Translations under genes and position numbers: made by a program | Part shown: piece after piece, positions 1 through 7,900 of the stretch | How positions within the stretch are numbered: the stretch's first letter is position 1 | Layout of the letters: every line of letters begins with the position of its first letter | Notes under the pieces: model-generated | Seen by the model: the letters and a program-made list of their open reading frames with translations, nothing else | Database searches by the model: none | Told to the model about the DNA's origin: nothing | Source of the DNA: Gemmatimonadales bacterium | Lineage (GTDB): Bacteria; Gemmatimonadota; Gemmatimonadetes; Gemmatimonadales; GWC2-71-9 | DNA length: 36,750 nt | NCBI GenBank assembly: GCA_036265815.1 | Contig: DATAOI010000072.1 | Location: 1-36,750 of the forward strand | Direction of reading: 5' to 3'

Positions 1-400
<400 letters not shown>

Positions 401-448
401 CTCCCGCTGGTTCCTCATGCTGAACACCATCCATTCCCCCGATTGTCG

Positions 449-470
449 CTGGTCCCCTCACGGGGACCAG
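449..470 (+). other. Hairpin in the 23S-5S spacer
   Basis: CTGGTCCCC and GGGGACCAG form a perfect 9-bp stem with a TCAC loop in the roughly 80-base spacer between 23S and 5S. No T-run follows, so this is more likely a processing structure or spacer stem than a terminator. Its role is inferred from position only. Confidence 0.6.
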
Positions 471-479
471 TCCAAATCG

Positions 480-595
480 GCTGGCGACTAGCGCGCAGGG
501 GCCACACCCGTTCCCATTCCGAACACGGCAGTTAAGCCCTGCAGCGCCGATGGTACTGCCACCGCGAGGTGGTGGGAGAGTAGGCCGTCGCCAGC
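480..595 (+). rRNA. rrf: 5S ribosomal RNA
   Basis: The ends TGGCGAC and GTCGCCA pair to give helix I. Between them lie the conserved block CCCATTCCGAACACGG of loops B and C and the 3' part GGTGGGAGAGTAGG. Length is about 115 bases, normal for bacterial 5S. It lies about 80 bases after 23S in the same direction and is followed by an intrinsic terminator, so it ends the rRNA operon. Exact ends are uncertain by a few bases. Confidence 0.96.
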
Positions 596-603
596 CTTGC
601 CTT

Positions 604-642
604 CGAAGCCCGGCCATCGCGAGATAGCCGGGCTTTCGTTTT
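604..642 (+). terminator. Intrinsic terminator of the rRNA operon
   Basis: CGAAGCCCGGC (604-614) pairs with GCCGGGCTTTCG (627-638), with one unpaired base in the stem, and TTTT follows at 639-642. It starts about 10 bases after the 5S gene. This is a classical factor-independent terminator. Confidence 0.88.
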
Positions 643-663
643 GGAGGCGGGACGGGCGGAGGC

Positions 664-824
664 GGGAAGGGCGGTAAGGACGGTAAGGAACAAACAGGCG
701 GGACCATCCGAGGATGGCCCGTCTTGATCGTCGAGTCACGATCTAAGCTCCGTGCGGCTCCGGCGGCCGCAGACCTCCCGACCTTACCGCCCTTACCGTC
801 TTTCCCGCCCTTACCGTCTTTCCC
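664..824. repeat. Inverted and tandem repeats with nested hairpins between the rRNA operon and era
   Basis: AAGGGCGGTAAGG at 667-679 recurs as its exact reverse complement at 782-794. The right arm also contains two perfect tandem copies of an 18-base unit, GCCCTTACCGTCTTTCCC, at 789-806 and 807-824. Between the arms are three further hairpins: CCATC/GATGG (704-717), GATCGT/ACGATC (726-743) and TGCGGC/GCCGCA (753-771). One strand is purine-rich on the left and pyrimidine-rich on the right. Reading frames here translate to low-complexity Arg/Pro/Tyr repeats and are not credible proteins. It could be a REP-like element, a structured RNA or spacer DNA; the sequence alone does not decide. Confidence 0.7.
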
Positions 825-853
825 CCCCTTCCTGCCCGCCATACCTTCCCCCA

Positions 854-1756
854 ATGCCCCGTTCCGGCCACATCGCCCTCGCCGGCGCACCCAATGTCGG
901 AAAATCGTCCCTGCTCAACGCCCTGGTCGGCCAGCACCTGGCCATCGTGAGTCCCCGGGCCCAGGCCACCCGGCTGCCCGTGACCGGGCTCCGCACCGAG
1001 GACGACACCCAATACATTTTCCACGACCTTCCCGGCCTCCTCGATCCCGCCTATCTCCTGCAGGTCCGCATGCGGGAGCTGGCGCTCGACGCGATCCAGC
1101 GGGCAGACGTCATCCTCCACCTCCATCCCGCGCCCGACGCCCCCGCGCCCCCGTTCCGCGAGGTGGCCGGCCTGGCTCAGCCGCCGTCCGCGCCAATCCT
1201 CACCGTCTATACCAAGGGCGATCTCCTCTGGCCCGGGCGCCGCGACGCGCTGGAGCGCGATGCCGTCGTGGTCGCGGCCGCCGCCCAGGAAGGGATCGAC
1301 CACCTGCTCGAGCGCATCCGCCCGCTCCTCCCCGAGCGCGAGTTCGAGTTCGCTCCGGATGACGTCGGCACCCAGCCCCTCCGCTTCTTCGTCGTCGAGT
1401 ACCTCCGCGAGGCGGCCTTTGCACGGCTGGGCGACGAGCTGCCCTACGCCTTCACGGCGGAAGTCGAGGAGTTTCGCGAAGCCGAACGGCCGGTGTACAT
1501 TCGGGTGACGCTGTTCGTCGAGCGGGAGTCGCAGAAGGGAATGGTCATCGGGCAAGGCGGCGAAACCATCAAAGCCATCGGCGCCCACGCCCGGTCCCGC
1601 CTGGAAGAGCTGATCGGCGCACCCGTCTACCTCGACTCGTGGGTCAAGGTGCTGCCCAACTGGCGCAAGAGTTCCACGGCGCTGACCCGCTTCGGATTTC
1701 CCGAGTCCACCCCCGCCGCGGCCGCGCGCCGGTCGTCCGGAAAGGAGACGGCATGA
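854..1756 (+). CDS. era: GTPase Era, ribosome assembly factor
   Basis: Era binds the 3' end of 16S rRNA and acts in 30S maturation. The 300-residue length is normal. The N-terminal GTPase domain shows the P-loop GAPNVGKS and a G3 motif DLPG followed by PAYLLQ, as in Era. G4 reads TKGD where NKxD is usual. The C-terminal KH domain is marked by [13 protein letters not shown] and a basic tail, [12 protein letters not shown]. An in-frame start about 100 bases upstream would add a repetitive Arg/Pro/Tyr tail made from the spacer repeats, so the ATG at 854, immediately before the P-loop strand, was chosen. The stop overlaps the next start (ATGA), suggesting translational coupling. The gene follows the rRNA operon terminator, so it needs its own promoter in the repeat spacer. 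Confidence 0.94.
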   Translation: MPRSGHIALAGAPNVGKSSLLNALVGQHLAIVSPRAQATRLPVTGLRTEDDTQYIFHDLPGLLDPAYLLQVRMRELALDAIQRADVILHLHPAPDAPAPPFREVAGLAQPPSAPILTVYTKGDLLWPGRRDALERDAVVVAAAAQEGIDHLLERIRPLLPEREFEFAPDDVGTQPLRFFVVEYLREAAFARLGDELPYAFTAEVEEFREAERPVYIRVTLFVERESQKGMVIGQGGETIKAIGAHARSRLEELIGAPVYLDSWVKVLPNWRKSSTALTRFGFPESTPAAAARRSSGKETA

Positions 1757-1920
1757 GTCTGGCCCCCGAGCTGCTGCAGATCCTCGTGTGCCCCAAGTGC
1801 AAGGGCGAGCTGGAGTATCGTACCGCCCCGGAAGCGCTCGTCTGCCACGCCTGCCGTCTGATCTACCCGGTCGAGGACGGCATCCCCATCATGCTGATCG
1901 ACGAAGCCAAGCCGCTCTAG
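1753..1920 (+). CDS. Trm112/YcaR-family small zinc-ribbon protein
   Basis: A 55-residue protein beginning [18 protein letters not shown], with a CPKC pair and a CHAC pair that form a zinc ribbon, and ending in the family hallmark [11 protein letters not shown]. This is the Trm112-like (UPF0434) family. In eukaryotes Trm112 activates methyltransferases; the bacterial role is not settled. AAGGAGA at 1742-1748 is a good ribosome-binding site despite lying inside era, and the ATG overlaps the era stop. Members of the family are often found beside other housekeeping genes, so the linkage to era does not fix a function. Confidence 0.88.
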   Translation: MSLAPELLQILVCPKCKGELEYRTAPEALVCHACRLIYPVEDGIPIMLIDEAKPL

Positions 1921-1950
1921 CAGCACCCCCGAGGCTTGGCCGATCGGGGT

Positions 1951-1968
1951 TCCCAAATTAGCTTGGGA
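1951..1968. promoter_or_regulatory. Inverted repeat upstream of the receiver-GGDDF gene
   Basis: TCCCAA (1951-1956) and TTGGGA (1963-1968) are perfect 6-base arms around ATTAGC, in a locally A+T-richer stretch that ends 24 bases before the next start codon. No T-run follows. It could be an operator or a small RNA hairpin. No convincing promoter boxes were found next to it. Confidence 0.4.
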
Positions 1969-1991
1969 TAAACCCTTAACAGAGGCTTTGG

Positions 1992-2975
1992 GTGCGGACT
2001 CGCCCGACGATTCTCTTCTATTCGCCGGACGAATGCCCGGTGCCCACTCTCGTCCGTCACTGGGCGTCGGCCAACGAGTTTCCCCTCCTGGTGTTCGGCC
2101 AACCGGAAGAGGTGGAGGCCATCGTGCTGCGCGGGCATCCCTGTCTCCTGTTCGTCGATGGGAACGGGGCCCGGCCCGAGGGGGTGAGCCTGGTCCGGCG
2201 GCTCAAGAGCGATGCCTTCACCGCCATTGTCCCGGTGACCGTCCTCGCGGCCGACCACCATCCCGAGCAGGTCCAGTCCTGGTTCGGGGCCGGATCGGAC
2301 GAGGTGATCACCGGCATCTTCTCGCCGGCCGAGCAACGGGCTCGGCTCGATGCGATGCTGGTCCGGACCGAGCGCGACGTCTCGGTACATCCCTCGACCC
2401 GCCTCCCCGGGACCACCGAGATCGAGCGCGAGATCCGTCGCCGGCTGGAGTCGACCCAGGACTTCGCGGTCTGCTATGCCGACCTGGATCACTTCAAGGA
2501 GTTCAACGACCGCTACAGCTATTATGACGGCGATCGGGTGATCTATCTGCTCTCCCGCATCCTCCACGACGTGGTCAAAGGACTGCTCGGCCCCAAGGGA
2601 TTCGTGGGACATATCGGGGGTGATGACTTCATCTTCGTCGTTCCCGCGGCGGAGATCAGTCCGGTCTGCAGCGAGATCCTCGACGTCTTCGACACCCTGA
2701 TCCCGCTGCAGTACAACGAGCAGGACCGACGCGCCGGCTATTTCTTCGGCAAGGACCGCCGGGGCCAGCTCCACCGGGTCCCGCTCATGACGCTCTCGAT
2801 CGGCATCGTCACCAACCGGCACCGCCGATTTGCACATCCGGCCCAGGTCAGCGAGCTTGCCACCGAGATGAAGAGCTACGCGAAGACATTGCCCGGCTCG
2901 GTCTTCGTGGTCGACCGTCGCCAGGGAACCAACGGCGAGGAGCGGCCCGGATCGGAATTCAGGGAGCAGCCGTGA
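1992..2975 (+). CDS. Receiver-like domain plus degenerate GGDEF (GGDDF) protein
   Basis: The first ~125 residues resemble a response-regulator receiver fold. An Asp is kept in LLFVDGN, but the usual Lys of the C-terminal KP motif is not evident (the region reads ITGIFSPAEQ). Residues ~150-310 are a GGDEF domain with YADLDHFKEFND near the substrate site and signature GGDDF at residues 209-213 in place of GGDEF or GGEEF. No RxxD inhibitory site precedes it (GFVGHIGG). Such proteins may make c-di-GMP weakly or bind nucleotide as receptors; activity cannot be judged here. The GTG start at 1992 has AGAGG upstream; no ATG fits. It is followed after 10 bases by the zinc-ribbon gene, so the two are probably co-transcribed. 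Confidence 0.8.
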   Translation: MRTRPTILFYSPDECPVPTLVRHWASANEFPLLVFGQPEEVEAIVLRGHPCLLFVDGNGARPEGVSLVRRLKSDAFTAIVPVTVLAADHHPEQVQSWFGAGSDEVITGIFSPAEQRARLDAMLVRTERDVSVHPSTRLPGTTEIEREIRRRLESTQDFAVCYADLDHFKEFNDRYSYYDGDRVIYLLSRILHDVVKGLLGPKGFVGHIGGDDFIFVVPAAEISPVCSEILDVFDTLIPLQYNEQDRRAGYFFGKDRRGQLHRVPLMTLSIGIVTNRHRRFAHPAQVSELATEMKSYAKTLPGSVFVVDRRQGTNGEERPGSEFREQP

Positions 2976-2985
2976 GGATCACCAG

Positions 2986-3846
2986 ATGAACGTGACCTGT
3001 CCCAATTGTGCGACGGTCTACCGGGTAGACCCGGTCAAAGTCCCCGATGCGGGCGTTCGGGCGCGGTGTACCGTGTGCAGCGCGGTGTTCGCGGTCCGCA
3101 GGGATTCCGCGCCGACGCCGGCGGCCAGCCAGGCAGGCACTCAGCGCGCAGCGCCGGCCCCGGCGCCACCGCCACCCCCGGTTCCTTCGGCCCCGCCGGC
3201 CGCCCCCGCGCCAGTGAGCTCCGCCGCACCCTCGGTACCCGCGCCGCCGCGCGTCGCTTCCCCGGCGCCGGCTCCCGCCCCCGCGACGGCGCCAGCGTCA
3301 GCGAGCGCGCCAGCGTCAGCGACGGCGCCACCCGCTGGGTCGCGCTCGCCCAATCTGCCGCCGCGCGCGGTGCCCAGCGCGTCCAAGCCGGCCGTCTCCT
3401 CCCGGCCAGCCGCCCCGGGCGGTCCAGCCGCTCCCGTGATGCGACCGCCGGAGCCATCTGCCGCGCCTGCCCGGTCAGCCTCGGCGCCCCCGGCTCCTTC
3501 TGCAGCCACGCCTCCTTCGCCGGCCGCTCCGCCCCAGCCGGCCACGGCGGCTCCGGCCGCCCGACCCGCTTCTTCGGGCCGTCCGGTGAATCCGTTCCTT
3601 TCCCAGGATCCGGCCCTCAAAGCCCGGCGGCTCGCCCGGGCGCTGATCTCGGACATGGTGGTCTACCATCCGGTGAAGCGGCAGGAGGGCCTGCGCGACG
3701 GGACCCTCAAACAGTTGTTCGAGGACGAGATCAAGAAGAGCTGGGAGGAATATTCCGATCAGGTCGGCCGTGACGTGGCGGAGTCCACCGGCTACTTCAA
3801 GGAAGCGCTGAACGAGATCCTCGCCGGCGGTCGCCAGATCTTCTGA
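2986..3846 (+). CDS. MJ0042-type zinc-ribbon protein with long Pro/Ala linker
   Basis: Residues 1-40 form an MJ0042/CJ0723-type zinc finger with CPNC and CTVC pairs and the family pattern YRVDPVKVPDAGVRARC. Residues ~45-200 are a low-complexity Pro/Ala/Ser linker, which explains why other frames here stay open for 170-255 codons. The last ~85 residues are non-repetitive and predicted helical, from NPFLSQDPALKARRLARAL to the end, with charged residues resembling a protein-protein interaction domain. No membrane segment is visible. Function is unknown. GAGG upstream of the ATG at 2986 supports the start. Related zinc-ribbon N-termini occur on many bacterial regulatory or envelope-linked proteins. 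Confidence 0.85.
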   Translation: MNVTCPNCATVYRVDPVKVPDAGVRARCTVCSAVFAVRRDSAPTPAASQAGTQRAAPAPAPPPPPVPSAPPAAPAPVSSAAPSVPAPPRVASPAPAPAPATAPASASAPASATAPPAGSRSPNLPPRAVPSASKPAVSSRPAAPGGPAAPVMRPPEPSAAPARSASAPPAPSAATPPSPAAPPQPATAAPAARPASSGRPVNPFLSQDPALKARRLARALISDMVVYHPVKRQEGLRDGTLKQLFEDEIKKSWEEYSDQVGRDVAESTGYFKEALNEILAGGRQIF

Positions 3847-3869
3847 GCGCCGCTATATTTCTGTTCCCC

Positions 3870-3927
3870 GAGCCGTTCCTCCGCCCCCTGGCGGACGAGC
3901 GGCTCGCTCGTTGGCGGCTCGCTCGTT
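3870..3927 (+). promoter_or_regulatory. Two-tier hairpin and 13-base direct repeat upstream of prfB
   Basis: GAGCCG (3870-3875) pairs with CGGCTC (3900-3905), and inside it TCCGCC (3880-3885) pairs with GGCGGA (3890-3895), giving a stem with one internal loop. The 3' arm begins a 13-base direct repeat, CGGCTCGCTCGTT, at 3900-3912 and 3915-3927. A further GC-rich palindromic stretch lies at 3930-3951. There is no T-run. It may end the upstream transcript with Rho, or sit in the prfB leader. The rest of the 136-base gap shows nothing else recognisable. Confidence 0.45.
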
Positions 3928-3982
3928 AGCCGGCTTGCCGGTCGGCACCGGTCCTCGGTCCTCATTCCATGGAGTAGACGGC

Positions 3983-5087
3983 ATGTCCGAACTGGTGGAA
4001 AATCTCGCGGAGCTGCATCGCCGGGTCACCGAGCTCCGAGACTTTCTTTGACCTGCCAGGCAAAGCGGAGCGCCTGAAGGCGCTCGAGGCCCAGCAGGCG
4101 GAGGCCGGGTTCTGGTCCAACGCCGACGCCGCCCGGAGCTCAGTGCAGGAGCTCAAGGCGCTGAAGGCGTGGGTGACGCCGTACGAAGAGCTGGATCAGA
4201 GCCTCCAGGGCGCATTGGAGATGGCGCAGCTGCTCGAGCTGGAGCCCGACGAGGGGATGCAGGCCGAGGTCGGCCGCGAGGCCGAGACGCTCGCCCAGCG
4301 GGTCGAGGCGTTCCAGCTGCAGGCGATGCTGCAGGGGCCGGACGACCGTCGCGACGCCCTCCTCACGATCCATCCGGGGGCGGGCGGCACCGAGTCCCAG
4401 GACTGGGCCGAGATGCTCATGCGGATGTACGTCCGGTGGGCGGAGCGGCACGGGTTTCAGGTGGCGATCCTCGATCTGCTGCCCGGCGAAGAGGCCGGGA
4501 TCAAATCGGTCTCCATCGAAATCAAGGGCGAGTACGCCTACGGCTACCTCAAAGCGGAGAAGGGGGTGCATCGCCTGGTCCGGATCTCACCCTACGATTC
4601 GCAGGCCCGCCGGCATACCTCTTTCGCCTCGGTGTTCGTGTATCCCGACATCGACGACACCATCGAGATCGACCTCCGGGAGGAGGACATCAAGATGGAC
4701 GTCTTCCGTGCCTCGGGGGCGGGCGGGCAGCACGTCAACAAGACGTCCTCCGCCGTGCGGCTCACCCACCTGCCCACCGGCGTCGTGGTCTCCTGCCAGC
4801 AGGAGCGGAGCCAGACCAAGAACCGCGCCACCGCCATGAAGATGTTGCGAGCCGCTATCTACCAGAAGAAGTTGGAGGAGCAGGAGGCCGCCAGGGCGGT
4901 GGTCGAGGCCACCAAGACGGACAACTCCTGGGGGAACCAGATCCGCTCCTACGTCTTCCAGCCGTACACCATGGTGAACGATCACCGAACCGAAGTGAAG
5001 ATCGGTGACGTACAACGGGTGATGGACGGCGACCTGGACACCTTCATCCAGGCGTATCTCAAGCGGTTCGGAGGCAAGGCGGCGTGA
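3983..5087 (+). CDS. prfB: Peptide chain release factor 2, expressed by programmed +1 frameshift
   Basis: RF2 reads UGA and UAA stop codons and triggers peptide release. The gene is split over two frames. The ATG at 3983 opens 22 codons ending CTT TGA (stop at 4049-4051). Skipping one base resumes at GAC (4050), and the second frame runs to 5087, giving 367 residues, matching the family length. The catalytic GGQ is in SGAGGQHVNKTSSAVRL. The stop-codon recognition tripeptide reads SPY (SPYDSQARRHTSF) where SPF is most usual. GGAG at 3971-3974 supports the start. The end overlaps the lysS start (GTGA), as prfB-lysS linkage is common in bacteria. A plain single-frame reading would miss the first ~50 residues. 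Confidence 0.95.
4046..4052 (+). promoter_or_regulatory. RF2 autoregulatory +1 frameshift site (CTT TGA C)
   Basis: CTTTGAC is the conserved slippery heptamer of prfB. When RF2 is scarce, the ribosome slips +1 from CTT and reads GAC; when RF2 is plentiful it terminates at TGA. In E. coli a Shine-Dalgarno-like AGGGGG sits 3 bases before CTT. Here only a weaker GAGA lies 4-8 bases upstream, so stimulation may be weaker or rely on the rare stop context. Confidence 0.92.
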
Positions 5088-6595
5088 GCGAGGAGATCGA
5101 TCGGTCGGTCCCGGAGGAAGCCCGCCGCACCAAGCGGGCGGCGCTGGAGGCGTCGGGAGTGCCCGCCTTCGCCTACCGCTTCGATCGCTCCCACCTGGCG
5201 GCGGAGGCGCTGGCCCTCTATCAGGACGCGATGGGCGACGAGGGACCCGCCGTGTCCGTCGCCGGGCGGATCGTGGCGCTCCGGTCTCAGGGCAAGACCA
5301 CGTTTCTCCACCTGGAGGACGGCTCCGGTCGGATGCAGATCTACCTCCGGAGCGATCAGCTCGGTGACTGCTATGGGCTGCTCGAGCGGCTGGACCTGGA
5401 CGACCATGTCGGAGTGAGCGGCCATCTGTTCCGCACCAAAAAGGGCGAGATCACCGTCCGCGCCGCCACGCTTACCCTGCTGGCCAAGTCGCTCCGTCCA
5501 CTCCCGAGGGGGAAGACCCAGGTGGGGCCCGAGGGCGCTGTCACCTTTGGAGCCCTGCAGGACCCCGAGGTGCGCTACCGCCAGCGATACGCCGACCTGG
5601 CGGTGCACCCGGAGGTCCGCGCCGTCTTCATCCAGCGGGCTGAGGCCATCCGCTTCCTCCGGCGGTTGCTCGACGAGCGGGGATTTCTCGAGGTGGAGAC
5701 CCCAATCCTGCAGCCCCTGTACGGTGGGGCGGCTGCGCGGCCCTTCATGACCCGGCACAACGCGCTCGACATGCCGCTCTATCTCCGGATTGCCGACGAG
5801 CTGTACCTCAAGCGGCTGCTGGTGGGCGGACTGGAGCGGGTGTACGAGATCGGGCACGACTTCCGCAATGAGGGTATGGACCGGACCCACAATCCCGAGT
5901 TCACGATGTTGGAGGCCTACCAGGCCTACGCCGACTACACCGACATGATGGAGCTCACCGAGGCCATGGTGGCGGGCGCGGTCGAGCACTGCACCGGGAC
6001 CCGGGTGCTGGAGCGCTGGGGCACCACGCTGGACTTCAGCCGTCCGTTCGCCCGGGTACAGTTCATCGACGCAGTCCGGGAGCGCTGCGGGTTGGATCTC
6101 CGCACCGCCGGCGAGGAGGAGATGCGGAGCGTGCTGCTCCGGGCAGGTGCCGAGCCCGACGCCGTGGCCCTCTTGTCCGGGGGACGCCTGCAGGACGAGG
6201 TCTTCAAGACCGTGGCCGAGCCGTATCTGGTCCAGCCCACTTTCGTGATGGACTACCCCAAAGCGCTCTCGCCGCTGGCCAAGGAGCACCGCCGGGACCC
6301 ATCGCTCACCGAGCGCTTCGAGCTGTTCGTGAACGGCCGGGAGCTGGCCAATGCCTTCAGCGAGCTCAACGATCCGGACGACCAGCGGCGCCGCTTCGAG
6401 GAGCAAGGCCGGCAACGCACCGCCGGCGACGAGGAGGCTCACAGCTTCGATGCCGACTACATCCGCGCCCTGGAGTACGGCATGCCGCCTGCTGGCGGCG
6501 TCGGCCTGGGCGTCGACCGGCTGATGATGACCATCGCCGGCCAGGCCTCGATCCGCGACGTCATTCTGTTCCCCGCGATGCGGCCGGAGGGCTAA
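5084..6595 (+). CDS. lysS: Lysyl-tRNA synthetase, class II
   Basis: LysRS charges tRNA-Lys with lysine. The 503-residue length is typical. An N-terminal OB-fold anticodon-binding domain (residues ~55-155, with [15 protein letters not shown]) precedes the class II catalytic core: motif 1 around [20 protein letters not shown], motif 2 in [20 protein letters not shown], and motif 3 in [11 protein letters not shown]. The GTG start overlaps the prfB stop by four bases, and the stop codon directly abuts the next start, so the gene lies inside a translationally coupled run. Nothing is missing. Confidence 0.97.
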   Translation: MSEEIDRSVPEEARRTKRAALEASGVPAFAYRFDRSHLAAEALALYQDAMGDEGPAVSVAGRIVALRSQGKTTFLHLEDGSGRMQIYLRSDQLGDCYGLLERLDLDDHVGVSGHLFRTKKGEITVRAATLTLLAKSLRPLPRGKTQVGPEGAVTFGALQDPEVRYRQRYADLAVHPEVRAVFIQRAEAIRFLRRLLDERGFLEVETPILQPLYGGAAARPFMTRHNALDMPLYLRIADELYLKRLLVGGLERVYEIGHDFRNEGMDRTHNPEFTMLEAYQAYADYTDMMELTEAMVAGAVEHCTGTRVLERWGTTLDFSRPFARVQFIDAVRERCGLDLRTAGEEEMRSVLLRAGAEPDAVALLSGGRLQDEVFKTVAEPYLVQPTFVMDYPKALSPLAKEHRRDPSLTERFELFVNGRELANAFSELNDPDDQRRRFEEQGRQRTAGDEEAHSFDADYIRALEYGMPPAGGVGLGVDRLMMTIAGQASIRDVILFPAMRPEG

Positions 6596-7900
6596 ATGGC
6601 GGCGTCGGCGGCGGGCGAGCGGGCGGATCTCCGGGCCATCTTCCGTTGGCCGTCCCGGCTGGAGTGGCGAATCGCGCAACGCTACCTGAGGAGCCGGCGC
6701 AGCTCCCGGGTGGCGTCACTCAACACCATCATCTCCACCGGCGGGGTGGCCGTCGGCGTCATGGCGCTGATCGTCGTGCTGGGGGTCATGAACGGGCTGC
6801 GCGACGATCTGCGCGAGCGCATTCTGGTGGCCAACCCGCACCTCCGCGTGCTCACCTTCGGCGCCGGACTCCGGCTGGATGACTGGCGTCGCGTCCTGCT
6901 GCAGGTACGGAAACAGCCGGGGGTGGTGGCCGCCGCGCCCGAGGTCATCAGTCAGGCGGGCATCACGGCGGGCCAGGACTACGGCGAAGGCGTGAACCTG
7001 GTCGGATTCGACCCGGACACCGGGACTCGATCGGTCACCTCCTTGCCGCAGTCGATCGTCAAGGGAGACCTGTCGTTTCGTGCGACCAAGCCGGGAACCG
7101 ACGGCGGGATCCTGCTGGGCAGCCGGTTGGCGGCCCGGCTGTCGGTGTACCCAGGCGACGTCGTGACCCTGGTCCCCGTCACCCAGGCCAAGGTCAACCC
7201 CGCCATCGGCATGGCAGTGCCGCGATTCTGGAAGTTCGAGGTCAGTGGGCTGTTCCAGACCGGAATGTTTCAGTACGACAACCAGTTCGTGGTGATCTCG
7301 AGAGAGGTTGCCCAGCGCTTCACCGGGCTGGGGGACGCGGTCTCGGGCATCGCGGTGCGGGTGGTGGATCCCGATCGCGCCCCCGAGATCGGCGCGGCGA
7401 TCGAGAAGCGCCTCGGCTACCCGTATCGGGTGCTCGATTGGCAGACCCAGAATGTCAGCCTGTTCAGCGCCCTCCAGCTCGAGAAGCTGGCCATGGGACT
7501 GATTATCTTCTTCATCATGGTGGTGGCGGCGTTCAACATCGTCGGCACCCTGATCATGGTGGTGGCCGATAAGACGCGGGAGATCGGCATCCTCCGCGCT
7601 ATGGGGCTCACCTCGCCGGCCGTGGCCCGCGTCTTCCTGCTGCAGGGCGCCGTCATCGGTGTGATCGGTACAGCGATCGGTCTGGTGGTAGGCCTGACGG
7701 TTTCATACGTGGTGGACAAGTCGGGATGGGTCCGGATCAATCCAGCCGTGTACTTCATCGATCACCTGCCGGTTCACGTCGAGGCGACGGACGCGCTGAT
7801 CGTGGTGGTCGCGAGCCTGGCGATCGCGCTGCTCGCGACCGTGTATCCCTCGCGCTCCGCGGCCGGCCTCACGCCGGTCGATGCGATCCGGCACGAATGA
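6596..7900 (+). CDS. lolC: Lipoprotein-releasing ABC transporter permease, LolC/LolE family
   Basis: The LolCDE complex extracts outer-membrane lipoproteins from the inner membrane. The 434-residue protein starts with the family signature EWRIAQRYLRSRR, then a first membrane segment at ~44-66. A large periplasmic MacB-type domain spans ~70-295, and three FtsX-type membrane segments follow at ~300-325, ~345-375 and ~400-418. The coupling-helix motif TREIGILRAMG lies between segments 2 and 3. Only one permease gene is present next to lolD, so it may act as a homodimer or pair with a gene elsewhere (LolC, LolE and LolF cannot be told apart here). It starts immediately after the lysS stop. Confidence 0.9.
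   Translation: MAASAAGERADLRAIFRWPSRLEWRIAQRYLRSRRSSRVASLNTIISTGGVAVGVMALIVVLGVMNGLRDDLRERILVANPHLRVLTFGAGLRLDDWRRVLLQVRKQPGVVAAAPEVISQAGITAGQDYGEGVNLVGFDPDTGTRSVTSLPQSIVKGDLSFRATKPGTDGGILLGSRLAARLSVYPGDVVTLVPVTQAKVNPAIGMAVPRFWKFEVSGLFQTGMFQYDNQFVVISREVAQRFTGLGDAVSGIAVRVVDPDRAPEIGAAIEKRLGYPYRVLDWQTQNVSLFSALQLEKLAMGLIIFFIMVVAAFNIVGTLIMVVADKTREIGILRAMGLTSPAVARVFLLQGAVIGVIGTAIGLVVGLTVSYVVDKSGWVRINPAVYFIDHLPVHVEATDALIVVVASLAIALLATVYPSRSAAGLTPVDAIRHE

Noticed and set aside
664-824. CRISPR array
   Set aside because: The two 18-base units are directly adjacent with no spacers, and the arms are inverted; no cas genes are present.
752-853. N-terminal extension of Era
   Set aside because: It would add a Arg/Pro/Tyr repeat translated from spacer repeats; Era begins at the strand before the P-loop.
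3006-3773. Alternative + strand frame of 255 codons inside the zinc-ribbon gene
   Set aside because: Arises from the Pro/Ala low-complexity linker read in another frame; the zinc-finger frame has clear Cys pairs.
4143-5087. prfB starting at the GTG at 4143
   Set aside because: It would lose conserved N-terminal sequence; the frameshift leader from 3983 with CTT TGA C is canonical.
4982-6679. Open frame of 565 codons on the - strand across lysS
   Set aside because: Antisense shadow of a complete lysyl-tRNA synthetase; no motif.
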